A DNA stretch of 64,000 bases from positions 1,583,451-1,647,450 of the forward strand of contig NC_015672.1 in the NCBI RefSeq assembly GCF_000218625.1, read 5' to 3'. A program made the translations under genes and the position numbers. This document shows, one piece after another, positions 34,631 through 44,687 of the stretch. The stretch is from Flexistipes sinusarabici DSM 4947 (lineage in GTDB: Bacteria; Chrysiogenota; Deferribacteres; Deferribacterales; Flexistipitaceae). The notes under the pieces are model-generated. The model did no database searches and was not told the origin of the DNA. It was given only the letters and a program-made list of their open reading frames with translations. Position 1 is the first letter of the stretch. The number at the start of each line of letters is the position of its first letter.

Positions 34631-37600
34631 TTATTTTAGATTTGCGGCGTTAGTATTTTTCAAATCCTGTTTATCCAATGTCACCGAAAGTATTTTTGAG
34701 ACACCGGGTTCCTGCATAGTCACCCCGTACAGGGAATCAGCATTTTCAATAGTTTTTTGATTATGTGAAATAATCACAAACTGAGATTTCTTAGACAGCT
34801 CTTTGACAATCTTAACAAAACGGTTAACATTTGCATCATCAAGGGGCGCATCAATCTCATCAAGGAAACAAAAGGGTGTGGGTTTATGCAGAAACATTGC
34901 AAAAAGCAGTGTACATGCAGTCATAGCCTTCTCGCCGCCGGAAAGAAGATTCATATTCTGCAGTCGTTTCCCCGGCGGTTGGACAAATATCTCCACACCC
35001 GTTGTCAAAAGGTTATTTTCATCAGTCAGTTTTAATTCTGCCTTACCTTCACCAAAAAGAATCTTAAAAATATCCAGGAAGTGTTTTCTTACCGACTCAA
35101 AAGTATGCTTAAACTGCTTTACGGTACTGTCATCAATTTCTCTGATCAGTTCGTATATTGTGCCTATAGCGTTCTCCAGATCCTCCCTCTGCTTCAGCAG
35201 AAAATCCAGACGCTCCTGAGCTTCATAATATTCATTGTCAGCGGCCATATTCAACGGTCCCAGCTCTTCAATCTTTTTTTCAATATCAGCAATTTTATTC
35301 TTTATAACTCTCGGTTTGAAATCTTTGGTTTCATAGCTTTTAAGGTCATTGTATATATCAGAACCCTGGTACTTTTCTTCATACCGCTCCTGCAAATCTT
35401 TAAGTTCACTTTTTGTCTGCATTATGGAATAGTGGAGTCTTTCATACTCCCTTTCCTCTTTATTTATTACATCCTTCTGTTCATTGATACTGTTTTCAAG
35501 CTCCTCCGCCCCGTTTCTGAGCTCCTCTGACTCCGTCTCAAGAAATTTCTTTAAATCTTCATTCTGAATTTTCTCACGCTTGTATTTCTTCAAATATTCC
35601 TGTTTTGACTGTAAACCGGTTTGCCAGTTACTTACATCCACAGTCATAAGCTTTTTGAGCCTGTTTTTTAAATCGGCAATTTTATTTGATGTTGTTGAAA
35701 TATCCTTATCAACGTAATGTTTCTGTTTGTTGATACCGCTTATTTGCTCGGAATATCCTCTGATTTCAATTTTCAGTTCTGAAAGCTGATCTTTATATTC
35801 ATCTATCTTATTGCTTAGAAAGTCAGATTTCTCTTCCAGCTCTTCCATTTGCTCATTATAGCTCTCCTGTTTTTCAGAAATTTCCCCGAGGCGTGTTCTC
35901 AGATTCTTGTTTTCACTTTTAATTCTTCCGAGTTCTTCTGAATTCACGTTGAGTTCTTTTTTCAGGACATCTGTCCGTCTTCTATCACGAGATATATCAC
36001 TAAGAACTGTGTTTAGCTCATTCTCATACTTATTAATCTCCTGATCCAGCGATTCCTTAGTCTTTTTCAATTTTTCTATTTCTGAGGCAATAGTGTCTTT
36101 TTTCTCTTTCAGATTGTCATATTCTGAGCCCTTTTCTTCCAACAAAATGCCTGCTCTGGAAATATCAGATTCGGCAGTTTTTATGTCGTTTTTCAACTTG
36201 AGCACCAGTGCATTTTTATCTTTTTCGCCGAACTTGTGAAAAATATGTTCAAATTTTATTATATTTGCCGAAACAGACTCAAAACTTGTCTCCAGAAGAA
36301 ATTTTTCAAAAAAATCCAGCTCATTTTCAAATACAAAACGGTAGGAACCCTTAAGTCTGTCAATACTATCCAGCAGCTCTTTGCGGCTGTTTGAATCATT
36401 TCCTTTCAAAACAAGCACATCACCGAATTCTTTTAAAACCTCGGTATCGTGCCCCGGCAGAAAATCAACAAGAAACTTAGCTCCAATTTCATGAAAAAAT
36501 TTTTCATCCCCCTCATCTGCAAAAGTCTCCGTTTTCAGCTGGGTCTGCAAAAGTTCAAGTGTTCGTTTCGTGGTGGAATGTTCAATACGTATATCTTCCA
36601 TCTCTTTTGCTTTTACATTAAGTTTCTCTTCTGTCTCCCGCAGTTTCACATCAAATTCTTCCAGTTTATCCGCATATATAATGCGGTCACTCTTTTTATC
36701 TCCAACAAGACTATTCAGGCGGTCTTTTTCTGCATTTAATTCTTCTGTATTGTCATCAATTTCTTTTTGTTCCGCTCTCAATTTTTTAATATTTTTTTCA
36801 GTATTTTCATATTCCGTTTCATTTTTGTAAATTTTATTACGAAGCTCGGTAATCTTTTGGGTAAAATCAAGATATATTTCCCTGCACTCTGCCAACTCAT
36901 CGTCATTATCTTCTTTCTGCAACTGAAGATCAGCCAGTGTATCGTTTATTTCGTCGATTTTTTCCTGAATACTTGCTTTTCTCTCTTCCAGCTCCTCCAG
37001 TGAATGCTTGAGACGCTGGTTTTCATCTGTAAGCTCCCGCAGTTTACTGTTATCCCTTTCTATCTCTTCTTTCAGCTGCAGTTTTGTATGCTCCGAGCTC
37101 TCAATATTGCTCTGCAGAATCTTAATATCGGCTTCACATTTATTAATTTTTTCAATCAAATCTATAAGTGTCTCATTACACCTTTGATACTCTTTTTGCT
37201 TTTCACCAAGTTCCACTTTTCTTTTATTCAAGTCACTTCTTAGTTTCTCAAGGGTTTTATTTTTTTCATTAATCCTTAGAAGACTGTCGTCATGATTTTT
37301 ATTCAGTACAGATAACTTTTCTTTAAGTTCCTTATAGCTGTTAAAAAGATATGAAAAATCCAGTTGTTTTTTACTGTCCTTTAATTCTTTGTAGCTATTC
37401 AATTTTTGCAGCTGCTCATAAAGGGCAGAAGCATTCTGTCTTACTTCGGCTATAATGTCATTAACCCTTCCCAGATTATCCTTAGTCTGAGAAAGACGCT
37501 TTTCTGCCTCTTTTTTTCTTTCTTTAAACTTTACAACGCCGGCAGTCTCTTCAAAAAAAAGCCTCAGCTCTTCCGGAGAAGACTGTATAATTTTTTCAAC

Positions 37601-38044
37601 TTTCCCCTGTTCAATAATGGAAATGCTTCTGGCTCCTATTCCGGTATCATAAAAAATTTCTTTAATATCTTTCAGTTTGCACTTTCTGTTATTTATCAGA
37701 TATTCCCTTTCGCCCGTCTTGTAATATTTTCGTGAAACGGTAATCTCGGATAATGTGCCCCATTTAGCAGTAGTTTCATCATCTAAATCACCGAGTGTTA
37801 ATGAAACCTGGGCAAAACCGGAAGGTTTTCTGTTTTCCGAACCGGCAAAAACAATATCTTCCATCTCAGAGCCTCTTAATTCCCTGGCACTCTGCTCACC
37901 AAAAACCCACCTGATGGCATCCAGAATATTACTTTTACCGCTGCCGTTGGGACCAACAACGCAGGTCACACCGGACGGAAAGTCCAAATGGGTTTTTTCA
38001 ACAAAAGATTTAAACCCCTGCAGGGTGATGCGTTTAAATATCAT
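34631..38044 (-). CDS. smc: Chromosome segregation ATPase SMC
   Basis: 1137 residues. N-terminal Walker A GPNGSGKS at 31-38, followed by the WVFGEQSARELRG segment. Long coiled coils (about 165-480 and 640-960) flank a hinge near 490-610, with conserved Gly-rich turns. The C-terminal head has the signature NLLSGGEKAM and Walker B FCFLDEIDAPLDDANVNRF. It loops and compacts the chromosome. The ATG at 38044 has only a weak GGAT site; neither ScpA nor ScpB is in this window. Confidence 0.95.
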   Translation of the reverse strand: MIFKRITLQGFKSFVEKTHLDFPSGVTCVVGPNGSGKSNILDAIRWVFGEQSARELRGSEMEDIVFAGSENRKPSGFAQVSLTLGDLDDETTAKWGTLSEITVSRKYYKTGEREYLINNRKCKLKDIKEIFYDTGIGARSISIIEQGKVEKIIQSSPEELRLFFEETAGVVKFKERKKEAEKRLSQTKDNLGRVNDIIAEVRQNASALYEQLQKLNSYKELKDSKKQLDFSYLFNSYKELKEKLSVLNKNHDDSLLRINEKNKTLEKLRSDLNKRKVELGEKQKEYQRCNETLIDLIEKINKCEADIKILQSNIESSEHTKLQLKEEIERDNSKLRELTDENQRLKHSLEELEERKASIQEKIDEINDTLADLQLQKEDNDDELAECREIYLDFTQKITELRNKIYKNETEYENTEKNIKKLRAEQKEIDDNTEELNAEKDRLNSLVGDKKSDRIIYADKLEEFDVKLRETEEKLNVKAKEMEDIRIEHSTTKRTLELLQTQLKTETFADEGDEKFFHEIGAKFLVDFLPGHDTEVLKEFGDVLVLKGNDSNSRKELLDSIDRLKGSYRFVFENELDFFEKFLLETSFESVSANIIKFEHIFHKFGEKDKNALVLKLKNDIKTAESDISRAGILLEEKGSEYDNLKEKKDTIASEIEKLKKTKESLDQEINKYENELNTVLSDISRDRRRTDVLKKELNVNSEELGRIKSENKNLRTRLGEISEKQESYNEQMEELEEKSDFLSNKIDEYKDQLSELKIEIRGYSEQISGINKQKHYVDKDISTTSNKIADLKNRLKKLMTVDVSNWQTGLQSKQEYLKKYKREKIQNEDLKKFLETESEELRNGAEELENSINEQKDVINKEEREYERLHYSIMQTKSELKDLQERYEEKYQGSDIYNDLKSYETKDFKPRVIKNKIADIEKKIEELGPLNMAADNEYYEAQERLDFLLKQREDLENAIGTIYELIREIDDSTVKQFKHTFESVRKHFLDIFKILFGEGKAELKLTDENNLLTTGVEIFVQPPGKRLQNMNLLSGGEKAMTACTLLFAMFLHKPTPFCFLDEIDAPLDDANVNRFVKIVKELSKKSQFVIISHNQKTIENADSLYGVTMQEPGVSKILSVTLDKQDLKNTNAANLK

Positions 38045-38068
38045 AGTAATCCATTATAATTTTTAAAA

Positions 38069-38152
38069 AGAGCTCTGAAAAATTCATGAAGTGCGGGCTG
38101 GCACGTTAAGTCCTTATTCCTAAATTTGGAACAAAACATTATTCAGAGCTCT
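38069..38152. repeat. Small repeat element, copy C (84 bases, near-perfect inverted ends)
   Basis: Left end AGAGCTCTGAAAAAT, right end ATTATTCAGAGCTCT; 14 of 15 positions are complementary. Inside, CATGAAGTGCGGG matches the start of copy D (CAGGAAGCGGGGG) and AAACATTATTC matches the right ends of copies A and B. Shortest member of the family. Confidence 0.55.
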
Positions 38153-38503
38153 CTCTTACTTATGTGGTGTATAATACAATTAAGAATGAAAATAATACAT
38201 TTCACAATAAATAGTCAAATACTTTCACTGCAGGCATCCTCCCAAAATTTTCGCATTTATATGCGTGATGCATTATGGGTTACGGGTGATGTGATATGTT
38301 TAAAGTTCAAGGTTTAACGTAAATGCCCAATCAGCCAATACACAAATATACTGCTCAACAAATTAGCATTTCTCTATCTCACCACTTCACTACCTAACTC
38401 TATCTTCTCTTCTCTTCTCTTCTCTTCCCTTACCTTTACCTACACAATTCGCCAAAAAAAGTATCAACCTTTATATAAAAACGGCAACTTTTTACAGATA
38501 AAA
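38153..38503. repeat. Repeat-rich gap between smc and acnA, composite word tract 2
   Basis: CTCCCAAAATTTTCGCATTT (38239-38258) as in tract 1, followed by ATGCGTGATGCATTATGGG, GGGTGATG and AAAGTTCAAGGTTTAACG. Later come CATTTCTCTATCTCACCACTTCACTACC and a (CTTCT) pentamer run (38404-38428) turning into CCCTTACCTTTACC. No gene seen. Confidence 0.65.
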
Positions 38504-41230
38504 TCATTTAATCATCGTCTGCAGAACATATGGTAGAATACCACCGTGGATAAAATATTGTACTTCCACTTCTGTATCCAGCCTGGATATCACATTAAAT
38601 TCCACCGTTTCTCCGTCATTTTGTTCAGCAGTCACTTTAAACTGCTTACGCGGAGCAATATCTTCCAACCCTTCTATACTGAATGTTTCTGTACCTTTAA
38701 GTCCTAAGGAGTGCCAGGAATTTCCCTCTTCAAACTGCAAAGGCAGCACACCCATACCCACCAGATTACTTTTATGTATCCTTTCATAGGATTCGGCAAT
38801 AACAGCCCTTACTCCCAGAAGCTGTGTCCCTTTTGCCGCCCAATCTCTGGAGGAGCCGGTACCATATTCTTTGCCCGCCAATACAACAAGCGGTGTGTCC
38901 TCTTTCAAATAAGCCAAAGAAGCATCATAAACATGCATTTCCTGATTTTCGGGAAATTTGACTGTATAACCGCCTTCCTTGGGATCAACAAGTTTGTTTT
39001 TTATCCTGACATTGGCAAACGTTCCCCTTATCATAACCTCATGATTTCCTCTTCTGGAGCCGTAAGAGTTAAAATCGCTCTTTTGAACGCCGTTTTCCAG
39101 AAGATATTTACCAGCAGGATATTCAGAAGGTATGGATCCGGCGGGTGAAATATGATCAGTGGTTACTGTATCACCGAGAAGCAGGAGAACCTTTGCTTTT
39201 TCAATATCCTGAAGCTTTGGGGGTTCAGTGGTAAAATTTTCAAAATAAGGAGGCTTCTTGATATATGTGGAATTTTCATCCCATTTGTAAATAGTGCTCT
39301 TGGCAACATCAAGTTTTTTCCAGTTTTCATCCCCTTCAAAAATTACAGAATACTCTTTGGCAAAAGATTCCGAATCTACATATTTACCGACATAATCCTG
39401 GACTTCTTTTCCTGTCGGCCACAAATCTTTCAGATATATGTTTTCACCGTTAACATTTCTTCCAAGCGGCTCCTTATACATATCAATATCAACGCGACCG
39501 GCCAGAGCAAAGGCAAGTACAAGCATCGGAGATGCCAGAAAATTAGAGCGAACCTTCTGATGAATTCTTGCTTCAAAATTCCTGTTGCCTGATAAAACAG
39601 ACGCAACATTAAGCTTAGAGTTATCAATGGCTTCTTCAATCTCAGGTTTCAACGGGCCGCTGTTGCCTATGCATGTAGTACAGCCGTACGCCGTTACATG
39701 AAAGCCCAATCCCTCTAAATAAGGAAGCAGTCCGGAAGCTTTCAGATAATCAACCACTACTTTTGAACCGGGAGCCAAAGACGTCTTGACATAAACAGGC
39801 ACTTTCAGACCGGCTTCAACCGCTTTCTTGGCAATAAGCCCGGCACCGAGCATTACATAAGGATTGGATGTGTTTGTACAGGAAGTAAGTGCTGCTATGA
39901 CAACACTTCCGTCCCTTATGGTCACATTTTCACCTTTAATTGTTATAGTTTCCTCTTTGATCCCGTCGGGCTCACAACTGTCATCAACGTCTGCATACTC
40001 TTTCGACTCTTCGTTAAAAGCCGTAATATTTCTTTCATCCACTTTCTTTTCATAGTTGCATCCAAGAATCTCGTAAAAACTGTTTTTCATATCCGAAAGG
40101 GAGATTCTATCCTGAGGTCTGGCAGGGCCGGCCAGCGATGGTTCAACACTGCTCAAATCAAAATCCAGCACTTCCGTATATTTTATGTTTTGGGAGTAAT
40201 CGTTGTAAAAACCGTTATCTTTAGCATATTTCTCCACTATTTCAGCTTCTTCGTTTCTGTTTGTAAGCCTCAGGTAATCAAGAGTCAGATGATCAATTGG
40301 AAAAAAACCCAAAGTGGCTCCATATTCCGGTGTCATATTGGATATTGTGGCACGGTCAAATACACTCAAATTCTTCAGGCCGTCTCCGAAATATTCCACA
40401 AACTTGCCTACAACATTAAACTTACGAAGCATTTGTGTAATATTCAAAACGATATCAGTTGAGGTTACACCTTCTGCAGGCTCACCTTTTAAGTTTACAC
40501 CGATAACCTCAGGGATAGGCATATAATAAGGCTGACCGAGCATGACGGCTTCAGCTTCTATTCCGCCCACTCCCCAGGCCATAACACCGATACCATTTAT
40601 CATCGGCGTATGGGAATCTGTTCCCACAAGTGTATCAGGAAAAAGGACACCGTTGTCATTCCTGACAACCTTTCCCAGATATTCAAGGTTTACCTGGTGG
40701 CATATCCCCGAATTGGGTGGAACAACACTGAAATTATCAAAACTGTTCTGAGCCCACTTAAGCATTGAGTACCGTTCAATGTTTCTTTCGTACTCTTTTT
40801 TCACATTCTTATCCAGGGAATTCAGCGCTCCGTAATAATCCACCTGCACTGAATGATCAACAATCAGATCCACAGGAACAAGCGGATTGACCTTTTCGGG
40901 ATCACCACCTATCTCAGCCATGGCATCCCTCATTGCTGCCAAATCAACCACAGCCGGCACACCTGTGAAATCCTGCATCAGAACACGAGCCGGATAATAA
41001 GGGATTTCAACAGGCTCTTCATATTTCCCTTTCCATTCACAAATATTTTTCAGATCTGATTCTTCAACTATACCATCTCCCATATTTCTGAGAATATTCT
41101 CCACCAGGATTCTGATGGAAAAAGGCAGTGACGAGACATCATAACCTTTCTCTGAAAGTTGGGTAATACTGAAATATTCATAATTTTTGTCTGAAATATT
41201 GATATTTTTTCTATAATCTTCTCTGTTCAT
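38504..41230 (-). CDS. acnA: Aconitate hydratase (AcnA type)
   Basis: Converts citrate to isocitrate in the TCA cycle, cytoplasmic, about 908 residues as for AcnA/IRP-type aconitases. Cluster Cys residues lie in ALTSCTNTSNP and in YGCTTCIGNSG; active-site stretches include TLVGTDSHTPMINGIGVMAWGVGGIEAE, TTDHISPAGSIP and YGTGSSRDWAAKGTQLLG (C-terminal swivel domain). The ATG at 41230 follows GAGG by 7 bases; the longer frame to 41296 lacks a site. It probably lies alone, 79 bases after the DUF4388 gene. Confidence 0.95.
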   Translation of the reverse strand: MNREDYRKNINISDKNYEYFSITQLSEKGYDVSSLPFSIRILVENILRNMGDGIVEESDLKNICEWKGKYEEPVEIPYYPARVLMQDFTGVPAVVDLAAMRDAMAEIGGDPEKVNPLVPVDLIVDHSVQVDYYGALNSLDKNVKKEYERNIERYSMLKWAQNSFDNFSVVPPNSGICHQVNLEYLGKVVRNDNGVLFPDTLVGTDSHTPMINGIGVMAWGVGGIEAEAVMLGQPYYMPIPEVIGVNLKGEPAEGVTSTDIVLNITQMLRKFNVVGKFVEYFGDGLKNLSVFDRATISNMTPEYGATLGFFPIDHLTLDYLRLTNRNEEAEIVEKYAKDNGFYNDYSQNIKYTEVLDFDLSSVEPSLAGPARPQDRISLSDMKNSFYEILGCNYEKKVDERNITAFNEESKEYADVDDSCEPDGIKEETITIKGENVTIRDGSVVIAALTSCTNTSNPYVMLGAGLIAKKAVEAGLKVPVYVKTSLAPGSKVVVDYLKASGLLPYLEGLGFHVTAYGCTTCIGNSGPLKPEIEEAIDNSKLNVASVLSGNRNFEARIHQKVRSNFLASPMLVLAFALAGRVDIDMYKEPLGRNVNGENIYLKDLWPTGKEVQDYVGKYVDSESFAKEYSVIFEGDENWKKLDVAKSTIYKWDENSTYIKKPPYFENFTTEPPKLQDIEKAKVLLLLGDTVTTDHISPAGSIPSEYPAGKYLLENGVQKSDFNSYGSRRGNHEVMIRGTFANVRIKNKLVDPKEGGYTVKFPENQEMHVYDASLAYLKEDTPLVVLAGKEYGTGSSRDWAAKGTQLLGVRAVIAESYERIHKSNLVGMGVLPLQFEEGNSWHSLGLKGTETFSIEGLEDIAPRKQFKVTAEQNDGETVEFNVISRLDTEVEVQYFIHGGILPYVLQTMIK

Positions 41231-41309
41231 AAGGCAGCCTCGCATAGTGTTTTTTGTTTTTAAATTATAACAATTACTCATCCTATTGCAAAGCAAATAT
41301 TAAATCAAA

Positions 41310-43709
41310 TCACATATGTTTTAAACGGCTTTTATAAGCATTAAGGCGTTTTGAATATTCGGAATATTTCGCAATAGCTTTATCTATCAAAGCAGAGGCC
41401 TCTTTTTTCTTTTTCAGTTTTATAGCAGCCTCTATGTAAGCTATATACAATTCAGGCTCATCAAAACTTTCGATATTGCATTCTTTAAGTATCTCAAACC
41501 CCTTTTTATGTTCACCACTTCTTACCTTAGCCAAACCGTAATAAGCTTTAACTTCCTCATCATCAGAATAATTTTCATAAGCTCTTTTAAAAGCATCGAT
41601 TGCGTCTGACATTCTGCCCATATTTAAATAAACTTTGCCGCTTGTGATGAGCTGTTCTGCCATAAAGATACTTTTTACATCGACTTTGGTTCCCTCATCA
41701 TTCTCATTTCTCCTGTGTTGTTCTTCCTCCAGCAGATAATCATAAGCTGATTTGATGAGTTCAAAAATTTGTTGAGCCGTTTTTTTATGTTCTTTATTGG
41801 TAAAAAGATCAGGGTGGTATTTCATTGTAAATTTTATGTACTGTTCTTTTATCGAGTCCAAATCAAAAGATTTTTCATCAACACCGAAAATTTCAAAAGA
41901 ATTTTTGTTCTTTATTTCAGCAAGAAAATTCTGCAAATCCTCCAGAGGTACTTCCGGTTTTGTAACCTCTCTCAAATAACCCAGCTTAAAAAATACGTTT
42001 AATATAGACAATTGCGTTTTATTATAATTTCTCAGCTTCTCATTACCGATATAATTATCCTCAAAATCCTCCAGCATCTCCTTGACTATCTTAAGATCCG
42101 CAGTTTCTTCCAAAAGTTTTTGTTTATCTTTTAAAAGCTCGTAGTCATAGTAGAAATCCAATTTATTTTCCAGAACAATATTATTGCTCACAATAGAAAA
42201 AATAATAAGATAAACTAGATTGATATTTATATTAAAAATATCCGGGAAAGTTTTTTCATGATAAAAAATTATTGATATGACTTTATGACGCATAAGTTCA
42301 TAGAAAATCATGTTTTGATAAATTTTGAACATAAACTGCAAATCCTGCACAGACAGGTCGTTATCATTCATTAGTTTTTGAATAAACCCCTCAACATCCT
42401 GCTCATATGCCTTTTCATCAATTTTGTAAGATCCTTTTTTTACAAGGTAACGCTTGATGTCATATTTATCTGTTGTAGAAAATAAAAACTTAAGCCTGCC
42501 GCCATTGAAAAATAATCTTGCCGTCAGATCTTCTGTAATTATCTCCATTTCTCCGGACAGCTCCCTTTTGTATACTGAGAGGAGACCGCTTATCACATCC
42601 AGTCCGATAAGCTCTTTTTTGTTTTTCATTTTTCTTTTAAGAGATAACAAATTAAGCCTGTAAAGCTTATCTATTATGAGAAAAATTTCAACCTTATCCA
42701 GATTTACAGTCTTTTCAAGCATATTGACACAGGGATATTCTTCTATCCGGGATAAAATAAAACCCTCTGTTGCCGAAATATGTATATTCTCATCGGAAAG
42801 TCTGGCTCTGTTTAAAGAAAAGCATGAATTTTCACCGCCGTAATTTTTGTAAAAATAACGGGAGATAAATAGTTTCAGATTGCTGTAAAATTTTCTAATC
42901 TGCTCTTTCACGCTGTGGTGGCGTACCAGCCCGTGTACAATTTTATAGGATTCATAAATCTTATTTTTATTAAACAATTCCAGTGCAACGAGAAATTCCA
43001 GCACAGGGTCTTCAACTTCTTCTTCGGACTCCTTCCTGGCTACAATCTGGCCGTTGCTTATCCCGCTGAATATCTCTTTGTAAACATCAAACCAGTCCCC
43101 GCCGGCAAGTCTGACGATACGTGATACATTGTTCTTTGAGTTTATATATTGCTTAAGCCAGCCCTCGTAACCCTTAGCCTCCGGAATGGATTTTTCGTTA
43201 AAATGTTCAAGCATATCATTATACAGATCAATTCTCTTCATACATTTCATGAGAATTTCATCCACCTGAATAAGATGATCTATTCCGGTTGTAACTTCCT
43301 TGTCAACGAAATTAAAAAAACAGGATTTTAAGGTCAGGATATAAAACACTACATCACGAACCTGTATATGAATAACCTTCTCAAGGTTCTCACTGGTTAT
43401 ATAGGAAAGCTCTGCCAAAACTTTTCCAAGGGGTTTTTGTTCTTTCTTCTGAACACCAAAACCTTTAATCAGCTGCTGTTTATCAATTTCCCCGTACTGC
43501 AAAAGAAGCTGCCCCAGCAAAAAACGGGGCTGATTGGTACTGGCATGTGCGATTTCACCTTTAATAAATGAAATGGATATTTCATCATTGTCACTTTGAA
43601 GATAAAGCTCACCTGTTCTCTTTGAAAGAGATATCCACTGGAACACATCAGCCAGCGGCATTGAACTAAGATAGCCGGTTAATTCCTTTTTCTCGTTATT
43701 GTTCTCCAT
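41310..43709 (-). CDS. DUF4388 / J-domain / TPR fusion protein
   Basis: 799 residues. N-terminus (about 8-130): a DUF4388 (PATAN-like) domain, LTGYLSSMPLADVFQWISLSKRTGELYL, found in bacterial signalling proteins. Middle (about 300-560): a second region with LTARLFFNGGRLKFLFS-like strands, perhaps another such domain. Residues about 605-665 form a J-domain with MKYHPDLFT (HPD motif), implying work with DnaK. The C-terminus has TPR-like helices (GKVYLNMGRMSDAIDAFKRAYENY). No membrane segment. Function unknown; an adaptor linking a signalling domain to Hsp70 is plausible. Confidence 0.75.
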   Translation of the reverse strand: MENNNEKKELTGYLSSMPLADVFQWISLSKRTGELYLQSDNDEISISFIKGEIAHASTNQPRFLLGQLLLQYGEIDKQQLIKGFGVQKKEQKPLGKVLAELSYITSENLEKVIHIQVRDVVFYILTLKSCFFNFVDKEVTTGIDHLIQVDEILMKCMKRIDLYNDMLEHFNEKSIPEAKGYEGWLKQYINSKNNVSRIVRLAGGDWFDVYKEIFSGISNGQIVARKESEEEVEDPVLEFLVALELFNKNKIYESYKIVHGLVRHHSVKEQIRKFYSNLKLFISRYFYKNYGGENSCFSLNRARLSDENIHISATEGFILSRIEEYPCVNMLEKTVNLDKVEIFLIIDKLYRLNLLSLKRKMKNKKELIGLDVISGLLSVYKRELSGEMEIITEDLTARLFFNGGRLKFLFSTTDKYDIKRYLVKKGSYKIDEKAYEQDVEGFIQKLMNDNDLSVQDLQFMFKIYQNMIFYELMRHKVISIIFYHEKTFPDIFNININLVYLIIFSIVSNNIVLENKLDFYYDYELLKDKQKLLEETADLKIVKEMLEDFEDNYIGNEKLRNYNKTQLSILNVFFKLGYLREVTKPEVPLEDLQNFLAEIKNKNSFEIFGVDEKSFDLDSIKEQYIKFTMKYHPDLFTNKEHKKTAQQIFELIKSAYDYLLEEEQHRRNENDEGTKVDVKSIFMAEQLITSGKVYLNMGRMSDAIDAFKRAYENYSDDEEVKAYYGLAKVRSGEHKKGFEILKECNIESFDEPELYIAYIEAAIKLKKKKEASALIDKAIAKYSEYSKRLNAYKSRLKHM

Positions 43710-43716
43710 ATTTCCT

Positions 43717-44490
43717 TCATGAAATATTTATTTTATTTATCAAAGCATCATGTATCAGACCATTGGAACCCACTATCCATGATTCACTGAAATCATATTC
43801 CCCTCCACCGAGCGAGGATACACATCCCCCTGCCTCTTCCAGGATAATTTTACCCGCTGCAACATCCCAGGGATTCAGACCGGATTCATAATACCCGTCG
43901 AAAACACCTTTTGCCGTATAACACAAATCCAGTGCAGCAGAACCTGCCCTGCGAACTCCACGGCTGTTTTCAAGAATATTGCGCAGGCGCTGTATTATAA
44001 TTTCATTATTTTCGCTTTCAACAATAGAATACGGAAAGCCTGTTCCAATGAGACTGTTTATCATTTTCCCTGTAGATGAAACCTTTATTGCTTTGCCGTT
44101 CAGAAAAGCTCCTTTGGATTTTTCTGCAGTAAACAATTCTTCCATAATCGGATTGTAAACCATTCCGATTTCAGCGCTGTTTTTCACATAGTAAGCCAGA
44201 GAAACAGCTACAAAAGGAAAGCCATGAACAAAATTAGTAGTCCCGTCTATGGGATCTAGATAAAACACAGGCTTTTCCTTTTCTATATTATCAAGGGCTG
44301 ATTCCTCAGCTATTATTTCAATAGATGGAAATTGTTTATTAAGTTCCTCTTTTACAACTTTCTCAACAAAATAATCAACATCCGTAACCAGGTCTATGGT
44401 TGATTTTTTGTTTACATCCAGCTTTTTATCAAAGTTATCTTTTATAATTTCTCCGCCCTTTTTGCATATATTAATCAAATCTAATATCAT
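43717..44490 (-). CDS. suhB: Inositol monophosphatase family protein
   Basis: 257 residues. Metal and catalytic motifs are in the usual order: AEES near residue 62, DPIDGTTNFVHGFP near 78-91, and LNPWDVAAGKIILEEAGG near 203-220. SuhB-type proteins act on inositol phosphates and can also bind RNA polymerase or ribosomal RNA factors; the role here is not fixed. The next gene starts 7 bases after its stop. Confidence 0.92.
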   Translation of the reverse strand: MILDLINICKKGGEIIKDNFDKKLDVNKKSTIDLVTDVDYFVEKVVKEELNKQFPSIEIIAEESALDNIEKEKPVFYLDPIDGTTNFVHGFPFVAVSLAYYVKNSAEIGMVYNPIMEELFTAEKSKGAFLNGKAIKVSSTGKMINSLIGTGFPYSIVESENNEIIIQRLRNILENSRGVRRAGSAALDLCYTAKGVFDGYYESGLNPWDVAAGKIILEEAGGCVSSLGGGEYDFSESWIVGSNGLIHDALINKINIS

Positions 44491-44583
44491 CCATTCTCCT
44501 TTACATTCCTTAAAACATCAAAATCAGCAACAAAGTTACACAAACCCCCTATTTCAAATTTCAAGAAACGGAGCCTTAGCTGT

Positions 44584-44613
44584 ATAATATTGCATAAAAT
44601 TAATTTTTTACAA
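44584..44613 (-). promoter_or_regulatory. Candidate promoter of suhB-DUF4388
   Basis: Minus strand TTGTAA (44613-44608), 18 bases, TATTAT (44589-44584), about 95 bases before the suhB start. Confidence 0.35.
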
Positions 44614-44687
44614 TTTTAACATAAAATTATCTTACCCAGCAATAATATAATAAAAGATAAGAAGAAAAGCTGAAATTCAGATTTAAA

